Assembly (NCBI GenBank): GCA_016788905.1
Contig: JAEURZ010000023.1
Coordinates: forward strand, 1-43,907
Direction: 5' to 3'
DNA: 43,907 nt
DNA from: Elusimicrobiota bacterium
GTDB lineage: Bacteria; Elusimicrobiota; Elusimicrobia; FEN-1173
Of the stretch, positions 26,731-36,738 are shown piece by piece (position 1 is the stretch's first letter; each line of letters starts with the position of its first letter). The notes under the pieces were generated by a model. It saw only the letters and a program-made list of their open reading frames with translations, made no database searches and was not told the DNA's origin. The position numbers were made by a program, and so were the translations under genes.

Positions 26731-28584
26731 GTGACAACCGATCCCGAAGGGCCTCAGGGAGGAGGAACCAGAACACATCCCTCCGGGACAAAATACTGTC
26801 CCTTTTTAATGCGGAAAGGGATCCGCCCCCGCCTCCTCACTTTTTTTACGTGCGCGCTGATTCTTCCAGGCCTCATCACGACTTGCCTCGTTTTTTTTAC
26901 GGTCAAGGAGTCCCTGCGAGACGCTGCTCTTCGTGAAGACCTTGTGCTTTCCCGTCGGATAGCTGAAAAGATATCGGCTTATATTAAAGACGCCAACGAA
27001 GCCCTCGCGTCGCTAAACATTCCATCCACCGATTCTTCCAAACGAACAGCCCTTCTTCTCCGAAAATTCCTTCTCCAGTTCCCGGAATTCCTAGAAGTGG
27101 CCCTCTACGATAGGAACGGAAAAGGGGTGGTCCACGCGGTTCGGTCCAACAACAAAGTGATCTGGGGCCCTTACGCCTATTCGCGTGTTGGTCAAAAGGA
27201 GAGGAGTGAAACCAATGCCGGTCGTATCTATATTGGACCCGTTCGTCTGACTGGCAAAAACAATATTCCCCAAATGACGTTGGCTTTTCGACCGAAAGAC
27301 AACCAACAAACGGTCGTCGCTCAATTGGGGCTTCAGCGTCTCTTCGATCTTGTGCATGAATCAGAAACCCCAACGACGCAACCTTTTGTCGTTAATGAAT
27401 ATGGCCTTTTATTCGTTCATCCAGACTCAAAAAGAGTTGCCAATGAAGAGAATTTTGCCCATCGGCCCATGGTTAAGATTTTCATGGAAGACACTTCGGG
27501 AAAACAGGGATACCCCATCGATTGCCAAGAAATAGACCAAAGGACCTTAGCCGTTTTTCATCGGGTGTCCGGATTGGGGTGGGCCGCTTTTGTTGTAAAT
27601 GATTTTCGAGATGTGATGGCGCCCATTCGCCGATTGAGAACACATATTTTACTCCTGGCTTTGGCGCTGGGATTGTTTTTCTGGCTTGTTGGTTTTTCAC
27701 TGGTGAATAAGATCCTGCGTCCACTCCACGTTCTGCAGGAAGGCATCCAACGTATTGGACAAGGGGAATTAACTCACCGCATTGACCTAAAAACCGGGGA
27801 CGAACTTCAACGCGTGGGGGAGACCGTTAATCACATGGCCGATTCCCTAGCGGAGACCGATCGAACCAAGCGGGATATTATCCATATGATTGTGCACGAC
27901 CTCAAGAACCCCCTCTCCGCCACGCTTGGCAGTATTGAGTATGTTATTCAACTCACCCAGAATCAACTGGGGCCAGAACCCAAAAAACTTCTTTCCCTTG
28001 GGGCGAAATCCGGCCGGGATCTTCTTCGCATGATTCAAAACCTTTTGGATGTTGCCAAAATGGAAGAAGGCCGTCTGAATGTTCGGAAAGATTTTTTTTC
28101 TATCCTTGAACTAGCGGGCCAATGCGTGGATGATCTTGAGGCCCAAATTGTGAAGGAAAATAAGGTCATTTCTGTGGAAGTGGAACACCATCTCCCCAAA
28201 GCTTGGGCGGATCGAGATTTGGTTCACCGTGTCCTGGCGAATCTCCTGACCAACGCCCTCAAACATACCCCCCGAAAAACGGAGATCTCTATTCACGTTC
28301 GTTTTGACAAACCCGCCCATGGATTTGTTGTGAGCGTCCACGACACAGGGGAAGGGGTCCCGGCCGATTTTAAAGAAAAGATTTTCGAAAAGTTTAGCCA
28401 AGCGGAAGGGAAACGAAAAAATCACCGAATGGGCAGTGGGCTGGGTCTCACCTTTTGCAAACTCGCGGTGGAAGCGCATGGGGGGAGAATTTGGGTTGAG
28501 TCCGAGCCGGGAAGAGGGAGCGAATTCTTTTTCACCCTGCCTCTTCCAAAAGACAATCACTTCCCGGATGTTCGAGAAAGTTAA
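26731..28584 (+). CDS. Cache-HAMP sensor histidine kinase
   Basis: A 617-residue membrane sensor kinase: TM1 (about 35-57), a periplasmic double-Cache-like sensor (about 60-300), TM2 (304-327), HAMP (328-380), HisKA with phospho-acceptor H389 in IVHDLKNPLSATLGS, and HATPase_c with N-box NALKHTPRKTEI, G1 DTGEGVPADF, F-box EKIFEKFSQAEG and G2 GSGLGLTFCKLAVEAHGG. All catalytic boxes are intact. No response regulator gene is next to it, so it is an orphan here. GTG 26731 lies 6 nt after a strong promoter -10 box; no Shine-Dalgarno is present. An internal ATG at 26809 (M27) also lacks one. The ligand is unknown; Cache domains bind small molecules such as amino or organic acids. Confidence 0.9.
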   Translation: MTTDPEGPQGGGTRTHPSGTKYCPFLMRKGIRPRLLTFFTCALILPGLITTCLVFFTVKESLRDAALREDLVLSRRIAEKISAYIKDANEALASLNIPSTDSSKRTALLLRKFLLQFPEFLEVALYDRNGKGVVHAVRSNNKVIWGPYAYSRVGQKERSETNAGRIYIGPVRLTGKNNIPQMTLAFRPKDNQQTVVAQLGLQRLFDLVHESETPTTQPFVVNEYGLLFVHPDSKRVANEENFAHRPMVKIFMEDTSGKQGYPIDCQEIDQRTLAVFHRVSGLGWAAFVVNDFRDVMAPIRRLRTHILLLALALGLFFWLVGFSLVNKILRPLHVLQEGIQRIGQGELTHRIDLKTGDELQRVGETVNHMADSLAETDRTKRDIIHMIVHDLKNPLSATLGSIEYVIQLTQNQLGPEPKKLLSLGAKSGRDLLRMIQNLLDVAKMEEGRLNVRKDFFSILELAGQCVDDLEAQIVKENKVISVEVEHHLPKAWADRDLVHRVLANLLTNALKHTPRKTEISIHVRFDKPAHGFVVSVHDTGEGVPADFKEKIFEKFSQAEGKRKNHRMGSGLGLTFCKLAVEAHGGRIWVESEPGRGSEFFFTLPLPKDNHFPDVRES

Positions 28585-28625
28585 TGAAAAATATTATTTA
28601 TTGCGCCTGTTCCTTACAGAATTTG

Positions 28626-28631
28626 TAGAAT
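28626..28631 (+). promoter_or_regulatory. -10 box before the pentose phosphate operon
   Basis: TAGAAT at 28626-28631, identical to the kinase gene's -10, lies 14 nt before the tkt ATG. The -35 is weak (TTGCGC at 28601-28606, 19-bp spacing). Leader would be about 8 nt with no Shine-Dalgarno. Confidence 0.4.
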
Positions 28632-28645
28632 AACCTTCTTCCATC

Positions 28646-30685
28646 ATGAATCCACCTTTAAATGTTGACATCGATCGGTTGTGCGTTAATACCCTGCGCT
28701 TTCTCGCCGTTGACGCGGTGGAGAAGGCGAATTCAGGCCATCCCGGAACACCAATGGAAGCGGCGGGTCTAGGGTATGTCCTCTGGACACGCCTGCTCAA
28801 ACACAATCCCGTTGATCCCCAGTGGCCAAACCGGGATCGATTTGTTCTTTCCGCCGGGCACGCGTCCATGCTGTTGTATGGCCTCCTTCATCTGACCGGG
28901 TATGATTTGCCCCTGGAGGAATTGAAAAATTTTCGTCAATGGGGAAGCCGAACCCCTGGGCACCCCGAAGTGGGGCACACCGTAGGAGTGGAAACAACCA
29001 CTGGGCCCCTGGGCCAAGGGTTTGGAAATGGTGTAGGAATGGCGATGGCTGAACGACTCCTGGCGGATCGGTTCAACCGACCAAGTTTTCCCATTGTCGA
29101 TCATTGCGTTTGGGCCTTTGTTTCTGATGGAGATCTCATGGAAGGGGTGGTCGCTGAAGCCGCCTCTTTGGCGGGGCATCTCAAATTAGGAAAACTTAAA
29201 TACGTCTACCTGGACAATCAGATCACGATTGAAGGGTCGACGGGTTTGGCCTTTTCTGAAAATGTGGCCCAGAGATTTGAAGCTTACGGTTGGCGTGTGC
29301 TGCACGTTCCGAACCCGGAAGACCTAGCCACGGTTCAATCTGTATTTGAAACCGCCCGGGATATTTCGGACCAACCCACGCTTATTATCGCCCGAACCCA
29401 TATTGGTTTTGGCTCTCCCAACAAACAAGACACAGCGGACGCGCACGGATCCCCTTTGGGTCCCAAAGAAACAACGCTGACCAAACAGAATTTGGGGTGG
29501 CCAGAATCTCCTCCGTTTCATATCCCGGAAGAAGCCCGGGACCAGTGGGCCAAGACTTCCCACCGGGGGAGAGAAGCGCAATCCCAATGGGAAACCATGC
29601 TCTCCCATTATAAAAGAGCCCACCCGGATCTTTACAAGGAATGGGACTCGTTAAAAAACACAACGCTTTCAGAAGGATGGGATAAGGCGCTCCCGACTTT
29701 TAAACCAGGGGACTCTTTAGCCACCCGCCAAGCCTCGGGGAAAATCATAAACGCGTTGGCTCCTCATTTGAAAGCGCTGGTGGGGGGGTCTGCGGACCTG
29801 GCCCCTTCCAACAACACCGCGATAGACCGCGAGGGAGATTTTTCATCCAGCGCGACCGGCCGAAACCTCCATTTCGGAATCCGCGAGCATGCGATGGGAT
29901 CTGTTATGAATGGAATGGCTCTCTCGGGCGGAGTGATCCCTTTCGGAGCCACGTTCTTAACTTTCGCGGATTACATGCGCCCGGCCATTCGACTTGCGGC
30001 CCTGATGAAATTGGGGATTATCTATGTTTTTACTCATGACAGTATCGGGGTCGGAGAAGATGGCCCCACCCATCAACCGGTAGAACATTTGGCCAGCCTG
30101 CGGAGCATACCGGGGCTTTCGGTGATTCGTCCCGCGGACGCCAATGAGACCACCCAAGCCTGGCGCTCCGCCATTGAACGGCGCCATGGCCCAACCGCAT
30201 TGATCCTCTCACGGCAAAAACTTCCCACATGGGATCGTTCCGTGTATGCCTCTGCTGAAGGAGTCCTTCGTGGAGGATATCGGATGACAGAAGAAGGACC
30301 GGTGGACGTCCTTCTCATCGCCACCGGATCGGAGATTCCCTTGGCAATGACCGCCAATTTAAAAATGCGCGATGAAGGGATTTCATCGGCCGTGATCAAC
30401 ATGGCGAGCCTTAACCTTTTTGAAAAACAGGACAAAGCGTATCAAGAGAGTGTCCTACCGCCCTCTGTGCGTGCCCGCGTGATTGTGGAAGCGGGCGTGT
30501 CTTTCGGTTGGCATCGTTACGCTGGGCCTGAGGGGGAACTCGTCACATTGGACCGTTTTGGTGCCTCCGCTCCTGGTGAAATCGCTTTAGAAAAACTTGG
30601 TTTCACAGTGAACGCGGTGATTCAAGCGGCCCATCAATCGCTTGCGCGGGTTCGCCGCGCTCCGCTAAAGGAGACAATTCGATGA
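28646..30685 (+). CDS. tkt: Transketolase
   Basis: Thiamine-diphosphate enzyme moving two-carbon units between sugar phosphates in the non-oxidative pentose phosphate pathway (cytoplasm). At 679 residues it is full length: substrate/ThDP motifs [13 protein letters not shown] (28-40), [20 protein letters not shown] (118-136), the cofactor-binding SDGDLMEGV (160-168) with N191, and in the C-terminal half [36 protein letters not shown] (His/Asp of the active site) and a transketolase C domain. The first gene of an eight-gene carbohydrate cluster; its stop overlaps tal (ATGA). No Shine-Dalgarno sequence is seen. Confidence 0.95.
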   Translation: MNPPLNVDIDRLCVNTLRFLAVDAVEKANSGHPGTPMEAAGLGYVLWTRLLKHNPVDPQWPNRDRFVLSAGHASMLLYGLLHLTGYDLPLEELKNFRQWGSRTPGHPEVGHTVGVETTTGPLGQGFGNGVGMAMAERLLADRFNRPSFPIVDHCVWAFVSDGDLMEGVVAEAASLAGHLKLGKLKYVYLDNQITIEGSTGLAFSENVAQRFEAYGWRVLHVPNPEDLATVQSVFETARDISDQPTLIIARTHIGFGSPNKQDTADAHGSPLGPKETTLTKQNLGWPESPPFHIPEEARDQWAKTSHRGREAQSQWETMLSHYKRAHPDLYKEWDSLKNTTLSEGWDKALPTFKPGDSLATRQASGKIINALAPHLKALVGGSADLAPSNNTAIDREGDFSSSATGRNLHFGIREHAMGSVMNGMALSGGVIPFGATFLTFADYMRPAIRLAALMKLGIIYVFTHDSIGVGEDGPTHQPVEHLASLRSIPGLSVIRPADANETTQAWRSAIERRHGPTALILSRQKLPTWDRSVYASAEGVLRGGYRMTEEGPVDVLLIATGSEIPLAMTANLKMRDEGISSAVINMASLNLFEKQDKAYQESVLPPSVRARVIVEAGVSFGWHRYAGPEGELVTLDRFGASAPGEIALEKLGFTVNAVIQAAHQSLARVRRAPLKETIR

Positions 30686-31818
30686 CAAAATTGAAAGAAC
30701 TTCTGGCTCACGGACAAAGCGTTTGGCTGGACAATATTGATCGGGACATGCTGATTTCGGGCGCCCTAAAAACACAAATTGCCATGGGACTCCGGGGAAT
30801 GACGTCGAATCCGGCCATCTTTGAAAAAGCTCTTTCAACTGGAACCGCTTACGACAGTTCTCTTCGCCGGCTCTTTGGAAGCCGAAAAACCATGGCCGAC
30901 ATTTTTGAAGTCTTGGCGGTGGAAGACGTTCGGGAGGCCGCGGATCAATTTTTCCCCGTGTATGAGGAATCCAAGGGAACGGATGGGTTTGTTTCCATAG
31001 AAGTCTCTCCCCATCTGGCACGAGACACGGAAGGGACTTTGGCAGACGCGCGACGCCTTTGGAAGTTGGTGGATCGCCCGAATGTGATGATCAAGATTCC
31101 GGCGACAAAAGAGGGTCTCCCCGCGATTGAAAAATGCCTTTCGGAAGGCATCCCCATCAACGTGACGCTCATTTTCTCGGTGGAACGTTACCGGGATGTG
31201 TTGGAGGCCCATCAACGGGCCATGCTCCTACGCGAAAAGGAAGGGAAATCTCTGGCCATTGAAAGTGTCGCAAGTTTTTTTATCAGCCGGATGGATGTGG
31301 CCGTGGACAAGATTCTACAAGAGAAAATTCAAAAATCCACCAACACCTCTGAAAAAGATGCGTTGCTTGAATTGTTAGGAAAAACGGCTGTGGCCAATGC
31401 CAAAGCGGCATACCATCTTTACAAACATCACTACGGCCGTCCCGCGTGGGATCCCATTAAAAACAAAGGGGGCCGTCCCCAACGTCCCTTATGGGCCAGC
31501 ACGGGCACAAAAAATCCACATTACCCGGATCTCCTCTATGTGGATTCATTAATTGGACTGAATACGGTCAATACCCTGCCCCCTAAAACGTTAGAGGCCT
31601 TCTTGGATCATGGCACTGTTGCCGAAACATTAGAAGCAGGAGTTGATGAGGCCCGGAAAACTCTCGAACAATTGAAAATCCAAAAAATCGATCTCACAAA
31701 GGTTTCGGATGCATTGGAGAGAGAAGGCGTTCAACTTTTTGTTGATGCTTACGAAAAACTGCTGGCGGGTCTGGGAGCTAAAAAAGAAACCATGCCCTTG
31801 GCGGCCAAAAAATCATAA
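30682..31818 (+). CDS. tal: Transaldolase (Tal half of the Tal-Pgi type)
   Basis: Transfers dihydroxyacetone units between sedoheptulose 7-phosphate and glyceraldehyde 3-phosphate. The 378-residue TIM barrel has [12 protein letters not shown] (39-50), the Schiff-base lysine K138 in VMIKIPAT, and [21 protein letters not shown], the form typical of long transaldolases found alone or fused to phosphoglucose isomerase. Starts 4 nt before the tkt stop. The separate pgi gene begins 9 nt after its TAA stop with AAGGA in between. Fused Tal-Pgi enzymes have about 940 residues, which equals 378 plus 562 here. Confidence 0.94.
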   Translation: MTKLKELLAHGQSVWLDNIDRDMLISGALKTQIAMGLRGMTSNPAIFEKALSTGTAYDSSLRRLFGSRKTMADIFEVLAVEDVREAADQFFPVYEESKGTDGFVSIEVSPHLARDTEGTLADARRLWKLVDRPNVMIKIPATKEGLPAIEKCLSEGIPINVTLIFSVERYRDVLEAHQRAMLLREKEGKSLAIESVASFFISRMDVAVDKILQEKIQKSTNTSEKDALLELLGKTAVANAKAAYHLYKHHYGRPAWDPIKNKGGRPQRPLWASTGTKNPHYPDLLYVDSLIGLNTVNTLPPKTLEAFLDHGTVAETLEAGVDEARKTLEQLKIQKIDLTKVSDALEREGVQLFVDAYEKLLAGLGAKKETMPLAAKKS

Positions 31819-31827
31819 GGAAGTCCC

Positions 31828-33516
31828 ATGAAACGAAAACGGCCCGACACACGTTTTGATCTGGAAGCCCAACTGGAAGAACTTCGTGAGGAAAATGTGG
31901 CTCACCGGCTCTGGTCGAAAGACCCAACACTTTGGAAATCGGATCCGTCACTCCATCAGAGTATACGAAACCGACTAGGGTGGTTGGACCTTCCTGGGTT
32001 CATGGCCAACGCCCTGCCCGAAATTTCCAAATTCATGGGAAGTGTAAAAAAAGCCGGGTTTAAAGACACTGTTCTTCTCGGAATGGGTGGATCAAGTTTA
32101 TGTCCTGAGGTCTTGCGGTTAACCTTCGGGCCCCAACGGGGTTTTTTACGTCTCCATGTGTTGGACACCACCGACCCGGGAGCCCTGGCCGCCGTAACAA
32201 CCAAGATTGACTTAAAAAAGACCCTTTTTCTGGTTTCGAGCAAATCGGGTGGGACCATTGAAGTGGTTTCGCTCTTCAAATATTTTTGGGCCCTTATGGA
32301 AAACGCAAAGATCAAAAACCCTGGCGAACATTTCGTTGCCATTACCGACCCGGGAACCACCCTTGAAAAACTGGCGAAAACGAAATCTTTTCGTCATACG
32401 TTCTCGGCTCGAGCCGATGTGGGAGGTCGTTTTTCTGCCCTTACTTTTTTTGGGCTCGTCCCAGCGGCGTTGATGGGACTGGACGTTCAAAAATTATTGA
32501 ACCGTGCCGCTCGAATGGCAAACGCTTGCGGCCCCACTGTTTCACCTGACGAAAATCCCGGTCTCCGCCTGGGGGCGTGGCTTGCCGCGGGAAAAGAAAT
32601 CGGTCGGGACAAGATGACACTTGTCACCTCGCCAAAGCTGGGAAGTTTGGGCCTTTGGGTGGAACAGCTTATTGCGGAAAGCACTGGCAAAAACGGGACA
32701 GGCATCCTTCCAGTGGAGTCTGAAGGATTAAGAAATCCCTCCCGGTATCGATCAGACCGCCTGTTTGTCTACGTCAAATTAAAAAATTATAAACAAACCG
32801 TTATTGAGAAAAATCTTAAGGCTTTGGAAAAAGCCGGGCATCCTGTTCTGCACATTGAATTAACAGACCCTTACGACCTCGCGGGGGAATTCTTTCGCTG
32901 GGAAATGGCAACCGCTGTTGCGGGCCATCTCATGGGAGTCAACCCTTTCGACGAACCGAACGTGTCTGAAAGTAAAGCCAATAGTCTAAAAGTACTGGCT
33001 CGCTTCGAAGCCGCCCAGCGCCTGCCTGAAACCGAACCGATGTTAACGGATAAGGGAATCCGCTGTTGGCGAATGCCTGCGGGAGTAAAATCATCCACAC
33101 TTTCCACCCTCTTTAAAGGGTTCCTTTCCGAACGGGAGAAAGGGGATTATGTGGCGATTATGGCCTATGTCACGGCTTCCCCGGTTCAACACGCGGCGTT
33201 GCAACGATTCAGACAAAAGCTTAACACCATCACAGGATTGGCCACCACATTAGGGTACGGCCCTCGCTTTTTACATTCAACGGGTCAGTTGCATAAAGGC
33301 GGGGGGGGAAACGGTCTTTTTATTCAGATCACAGCGGACGATCCAAAAGATCTGCCCATCCCAGGAGAGCGTTATGGGTTTAGTGTTCTGAAACGTGCTC
33401 AAGCCTTGGGCGACATTCAATCGCTCAAAGATCACAACCGGCGCACATTGCGTTTCCATCTCTCCACTTCGGTCGTGAAAGATTTGGCTCGACTTACCGC
33501 GGCCATCAAAATCTAA
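31828..33516 (+). CDS. pgi: Glucose-6-phosphate isomerase (Tal-Pgi fusion type)
   Basis: Interconverts glucose 6-phosphate and fructose 6-phosphate. The 562-residue protein has the two SIS-type domains: VLLGMGGSSLCPEVLRL (about 82-98), FLVSSKSGGTIEVVSLF (phosphate-binding loop), later FEPNVSESK-like NPFDEPNVSESKANS, and near the end LHSTGQLHKGGGGNGLFI with the catalytic His/Lys region. The sequence follows the pattern of the isomerase half of bifunctional Tal-Pgi enzymes more than of E. coli Pgi. AAGGAAG precedes ATG 31828. The stop shares one base with the gnd start (TAATG). Confidence 0.9.
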   Translation: MKRKRPDTRFDLEAQLEELREENVAHRLWSKDPTLWKSDPSLHQSIRNRLGWLDLPGFMANALPEISKFMGSVKKAGFKDTVLLGMGGSSLCPEVLRLTFGPQRGFLRLHVLDTTDPGALAAVTTKIDLKKTLFLVSSKSGGTIEVVSLFKYFWALMENAKIKNPGEHFVAITDPGTTLEKLAKTKSFRHTFSARADVGGRFSALTFFGLVPAALMGLDVQKLLNRAARMANACGPTVSPDENPGLRLGAWLAAGKEIGRDKMTLVTSPKLGSLGLWVEQLIAESTGKNGTGILPVESEGLRNPSRYRSDRLFVYVKLKNYKQTVIEKNLKALEKAGHPVLHIELTDPYDLAGEFFRWEMATAVAGHLMGVNPFDEPNVSESKANSLKVLARFEAAQRLPETEPMLTDKGIRCWRMPAGVKSSTLSTLFKGFLSEREKGDYVAIMAYVTASPVQHAALQRFRQKLNTITGLATTLGYGPRFLHSTGQLHKGGGGNGLFIQITADDPKDLPIPGERYGFSVLKRAQALGDIQSLKDHNRRTLRFHLSTSVVKDLARLTAAIKI

Positions 33517-34421
33517 TGGATATTGGATTTGTTGGCCTTGGCCGAATGGGGGCCAATATGGTGGAACGGCTTCTTCGGGGCGGGCACCGTGTGGTCGCCT
33601 ACAACCGGACACCGGAGAAAATAAAATCCGTCGTTCTGAAAGGAGCCCAGGGATCCACCTCCTTAAAAGATCTTGTAAGTCAACTCAAAACGCCTCGCTC
33701 TGTCTGGATCATGGTTCCCGCAGGTGATCCTACCGAATCCATGATCCAAGAACTGGCTCCCCTCCTTTCCCCCGGCGACCTGCTGATTGATGGGGGGAAC
33801 TCTCGTTATACCGATTCGCTTCGGCGGGGGGAGGAACTTCTTAAAAAAGGGATCCTTTTTATGGACGCGGGGACTTCGGGTGGAATTTGGGGGCTCGAAA
33901 AGGGCTACTGCCTGATGGTCGGGGGGACCTCGCCCGCGTTTGACCGCATTCAACCGGCCTTAAAAACATTGGCGCCCAACCCAGACGGTTATCTCCACGC
34001 GGGCCCCGTCGGAGCAGGTCACTTCACCAAAATGGTTCACAACGGAATTGAGTATGCCCTCATGCAGGGGTATGCCGAAGGTTTTGACCTTCTTCGCGCC
34101 GCTCCCTTTCCTTTGGATTTAGGGAAAATCGCCCATCTTTGGAATCAGGCCAGCGTGGTGCGATCCTGGCTTTTAGAACTGGCCGAAAACGCGTTTAAGA
34201 AAGATCCAATCCTTGAAAACATCAAGGGGTATGTGGACGATTCCGGGGAAGGGAGGTGGACGGTGGAACAAGCCATCCAAACCGCCGTACCGGTTCCCAC
34301 CATTGCCCTGGCGCTCTTTGCACGGTTTTCTTCACGCCAACCGGACGCTTTTTCGGCCAAGGTTCTTGCGGCGCTCCGAAATGAATTTGGCGGTCACCCC
34401 GTCCAGAAAGCGAGTGAGTGA
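33516..34421 (+). CDS. gnd: 6-phosphogluconate dehydrogenase, decarboxylating (short form)
   Basis: Oxidative decarboxylation of 6-phosphogluconate to ribulose 5-phosphate. At 301 residues it is the short bacterial form (about 300, against 470 for E. coli Gnd). IGFVGLGRMGANMVERLL (3-20) is the Rossmann loop, YNRTPEK (29-35) sits at the end of strand two, DAGTSGGIWGLEKG (117-130) is a substrate loop, and GHFTKMVHNGIEY (168-180) holds catalytic K172 and N176. Short forms are commonly NAD-linked, yet the NRT segment is also seen in NADP-linked enzymes, so cofactor preference is open. It overlaps zwf by about 40 nt. Confidence 0.92.
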   Translation: MDIGFVGLGRMGANMVERLLRGGHRVVAYNRTPEKIKSVVLKGAQGSTSLKDLVSQLKTPRSVWIMVPAGDPTESMIQELAPLLSPGDLLIDGGNSRYTDSLRRGEELLKKGILFMDAGTSGGIWGLEKGYCLMVGGTSPAFDRIQPALKTLAPNPDGYLHAGPVGAGHFTKMVHNGIEYALMQGYAEGFDLLRAAPFPLDLGKIAHLWNQASVVRSWLLELAENAFKKDPILENIKGYVDDSGEGRWTVEQAIQTAVPVPTIALALFARFSSRQPDAFSAKVLAALRNEFGGHPVQKASE

Positions 34422-35961
34422 CACCGGCACGCCTGTTTTTAATCGTCGAACAAAAACACAGGAACGTTTTTGCCTAGAAACGCGTCCCGACCCTTGCGGG
34501 CTCGTCATCTTTGGAGCTTCCGGTGATCTCGCCGAAAGGAAACTGTTCCCTTCCCTTTTCCGACTCCGAACCACGGGTCAACTTCCCAAAAACTTTTACG
34601 CCGTAGGTGTCGGTCGTACCGCCCTAAGTGATGATGCTTTCCGCGACCGCGTCCGCGCGGCAGTTCGTGCGGCTGTACCCAACGCGGTCCCTGAAGCACT
34701 GGATCAATTTCTTTCCTCCTTTTATTTCCATGTGCTTCGCTACAACGAACCCAACGATTACGCATCTCTTTCTTCTCGCTTGGACGAATGGGACCAAACG
34801 CACGGGACCCAAAGAAACCGGGCTTTTTATTTTTCGATACCCCCCACCTTGTATCCGAACGTCATTCAAGAACTGGGACGTTCCGGTCTTTCCCGTGAAA
34901 AAGAAAAGGGACGAGGGTGGTCACGGCTTATTATTGAAAAACCGTTTGGTCAAGATGTCGCCAGTGCGGAAAGTCTTTCGGAAGTTCTACGTCAATTTTT
35001 TAACGAAGACCAAATCTATCGCATTGACCATTACCTGGGGAAAGAAACGGTCCAAAACATTCTTGTTTTGCGGTTTGCCAACATTTTTTTTGAGCCCATT
35101 TGGAACCGGAATTACGTGGACCACGTTCAAATTACGGTTTCGGAAGATATCGGAATTGGTCACCGCGCGGGCTATTATGAAGAAGCGGGTTGCCTACGAG
35201 ACATGTTCCAAAATCATCTGCTTCAACTTCTCTGTGTAACCGCCATGGAACCTCCCTCTAGTTTTCACGCCAACCGTGTGCGAGATGAGGCCTCCAATAT
35301 TTTACGAGCGATACGCCCCCTGTCTCATTCCGACATTAAAGGGAATAGTGTTCGGGGCCAGTATGGAGGGGGTCTCTTGCGAGGGACTCCCGTCCCTGGC
35401 TATCTCCAGGAGAGTGGGGTTTCTTCCTCCAGCCGAACAGAAACATTCGTTGCCTTTAAAATGTTTATTGATAACTGGCGTTGGCAGGGAGTTCCTTTTT
35501 ATCTTCGTACCGGGAAACGTCTTGGGGCTCGGCGGACGGATGTGGTCATCCGATTTAAACACGTCCCCCATTCTCTATTCCAACCGCTTCAACCGACGGA
35601 TTTAAATCCCAACACACTCATTCTCCGTATCCAGCCTGAGGAAGGGATATCCCTTTCTTTTGAAACGAAACACCCGGGCCCCAAACTTTGCATGAGTTCC
35701 GTGGCTATGGATTTCGATTACGAACAATCTTTTGGTCTACCTCCTGAATCCTATGAGCGGCTTTTCTTGGACGCCATGGCGGGAGACCAAACGCTTTTTA
35801 TCCGTTCCGATTGGATTCATCTTTCCTGGTCCCTGTTAACCCCGGTTCTGGATCATTGGGCTTCCAACGGAACCCCGGACCTCTACGCGGCGGGGGGGTG
35901 GGGCCCAACAGCCTCAGAAGAACTTATGGCTCGTGACGGCCGATCCTGGCACAACGGGTGA
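34381..35961 (+). CDS. zwf: Glucose-6-phosphate dehydrogenase
   Basis: First oxidative step of the pentose phosphate pathway, making 6-phosphogluconolactone and NADPH. Seen are the coenzyme loop VIFGASGDLAERKLFPSLF, the phosphate-binding IIEKPFGQD and the active-site RIDHYLGKETVQN with its catalytic His. From ATG 34381 the protein has 526 residues, a little long for the family (about 490-510); GTG 34414 would give 515, and neither has a clear Shine-Dalgarno. The frame is open upstream to 34213 inside gnd, but that extension is unlike the family. The gene therefore overlaps the gnd end by 8-41 nt, and overlaps pgl by 4 nt. Confidence 0.93.
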   Translation: MNLAVTPSRKRVSDTGTPVFNRRTKTQERFCLETRPDPCGLVIFGASGDLAERKLFPSLFRLRTTGQLPKNFYAVGVGRTALSDDAFRDRVRAAVRAAVPNAVPEALDQFLSSFYFHVLRYNEPNDYASLSSRLDEWDQTHGTQRNRAFYFSIPPTLYPNVIQELGRSGLSREKEKGRGWSRLIIEKPFGQDVASAESLSEVLRQFFNEDQIYRIDHYLGKETVQNILVLRFANIFFEPIWNRNYVDHVQITVSEDIGIGHRAGYYEEAGCLRDMFQNHLLQLLCVTAMEPPSSFHANRVRDEASNILRAIRPLSHSDIKGNSVRGQYGGGLLRGTPVPGYLQESGVSSSSRTETFVAFKMFIDNWRWQGVPFYLRTGKRLGARRTDVVIRFKHVPHSLFQPLQPTDLNPNTLILRIQPEEGISLSFETKHPGPKLCMSSVAMDFDYEQSFGLPPESYERLFLDAMAGDQTLFIRSDWIHLSWSLLTPVLDHWASNGTPDLYAAGGWGPTASEELMARDGRSWHNG

Positions 35962-36677
35962 AAATCCACATCGAGTCCGACCCCGAAACTCTCGCCCAAA
36001 CCGCGGCCACTCTTTTTTTAGATGAATTAAAGAACCTCCCGATCGACGGTTCCACGCAGCGCACGATCGTATTAACAGGGGGCCGTTCTCCTTTGCCTTT
36101 ATACCGAGTTCTTAGAGAACGCTCTTCCGAAGCCCCCTGGAAAGGTGTTCATATTTATTGGTCTGACGAACGTTACGTTTCAGCCGAACATTCGGACTCC
36201 AACCAAAACCTCGTCAACCGCCATCTTTTACGTTATCTGCCCTTGAACCCGGCGTCAATTCATCCTATCGCCACAGGCTTTCCCTCTGTGGAGGAAGCGG
36301 CGTCCGCAAACGGGAGCCTTCTGGGGACTTCCAATCCACATGTTCCGCCTTTTGACATTGTCCTTCTGAGCCTTGGAGAAGATGGCCACGTGGCATCTCT
36401 TTTTCCAGGGTCCGCTGCGCTCACTTTTCAAAAACCCTGCTTTATCCCGATCCGAAACGCCCCCAAACCGCCAGCGGAACGAATCACCATGTCGTTGCCT
36501 TGCTTTACCTCAGCGCGTTTCATTCTCCTCCTGGCCACGGGGGAATCAAAAGCTCCCGCAGTGGCCCGCCTACGAAACGGAGACCCCCAGATACCGGCCA
36601 CCCGGCTTGCCGCCAACACGACCGCGTTCCACCTCTTTGCAGACCGTTCGGCCTGGGGGCACTCAACCGATGGTTGA
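35958..36677 (+). CDS. pgl: 6-phosphogluconolactonase
   Basis: Hydrolyses 6-phosphogluconolactone, linking Zwf and Gnd. The 239-residue DevB-type protein has VLTGGRSPLPLYRVL (about 38-52), VHIYWSDERYVSAEHSDSNQ, DIVLLSLGEDGHVASLFPG and a C-terminal lactonase region with PPAERITMSLP. GTG start lies inside the zwf stop (GTGA). Its 3' end overlaps the promoter of tpiA. Confidence 0.92.
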   Translation: MKIHIESDPETLAQTAATLFLDELKNLPIDGSTQRTIVLTGGRSPLPLYRVLRERSSEAPWKGVHIYWSDERYVSAEHSDSNQNLVNRHLLRYLPLNPASIHPIATGFPSVEEAASANGSLLGTSNPHVPPFDIVLLSLGEDGHVASLFPGSAALTFQKPCFIPIRNAPKPPAERITMSLPCFTSARFILLLATGESKAPAVARLRNGDPQIPATRLAANTTAFHLFADRSAWGHSTDG

Positions 36678-36702
36678 TGGGATGAAAACATTGTTCTAGA
36701 AT
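36674..36702 (+). promoter_or_regulatory. Internal promoter for tpiA-rpiB
   Basis: TTGATG (36674-36679), 17-bp spacer, TAGAAT (36697-36702). The -35 box overlaps the pgl stop codon. Transcription would begin about 36709, 30 nt before tpiA, whose AAGGAG site is intact. Confidence 0.6.
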
Positions 36703-36738
36703 GATCCACATAGATTTTTTAACCTAAAGGAGCCTTAC

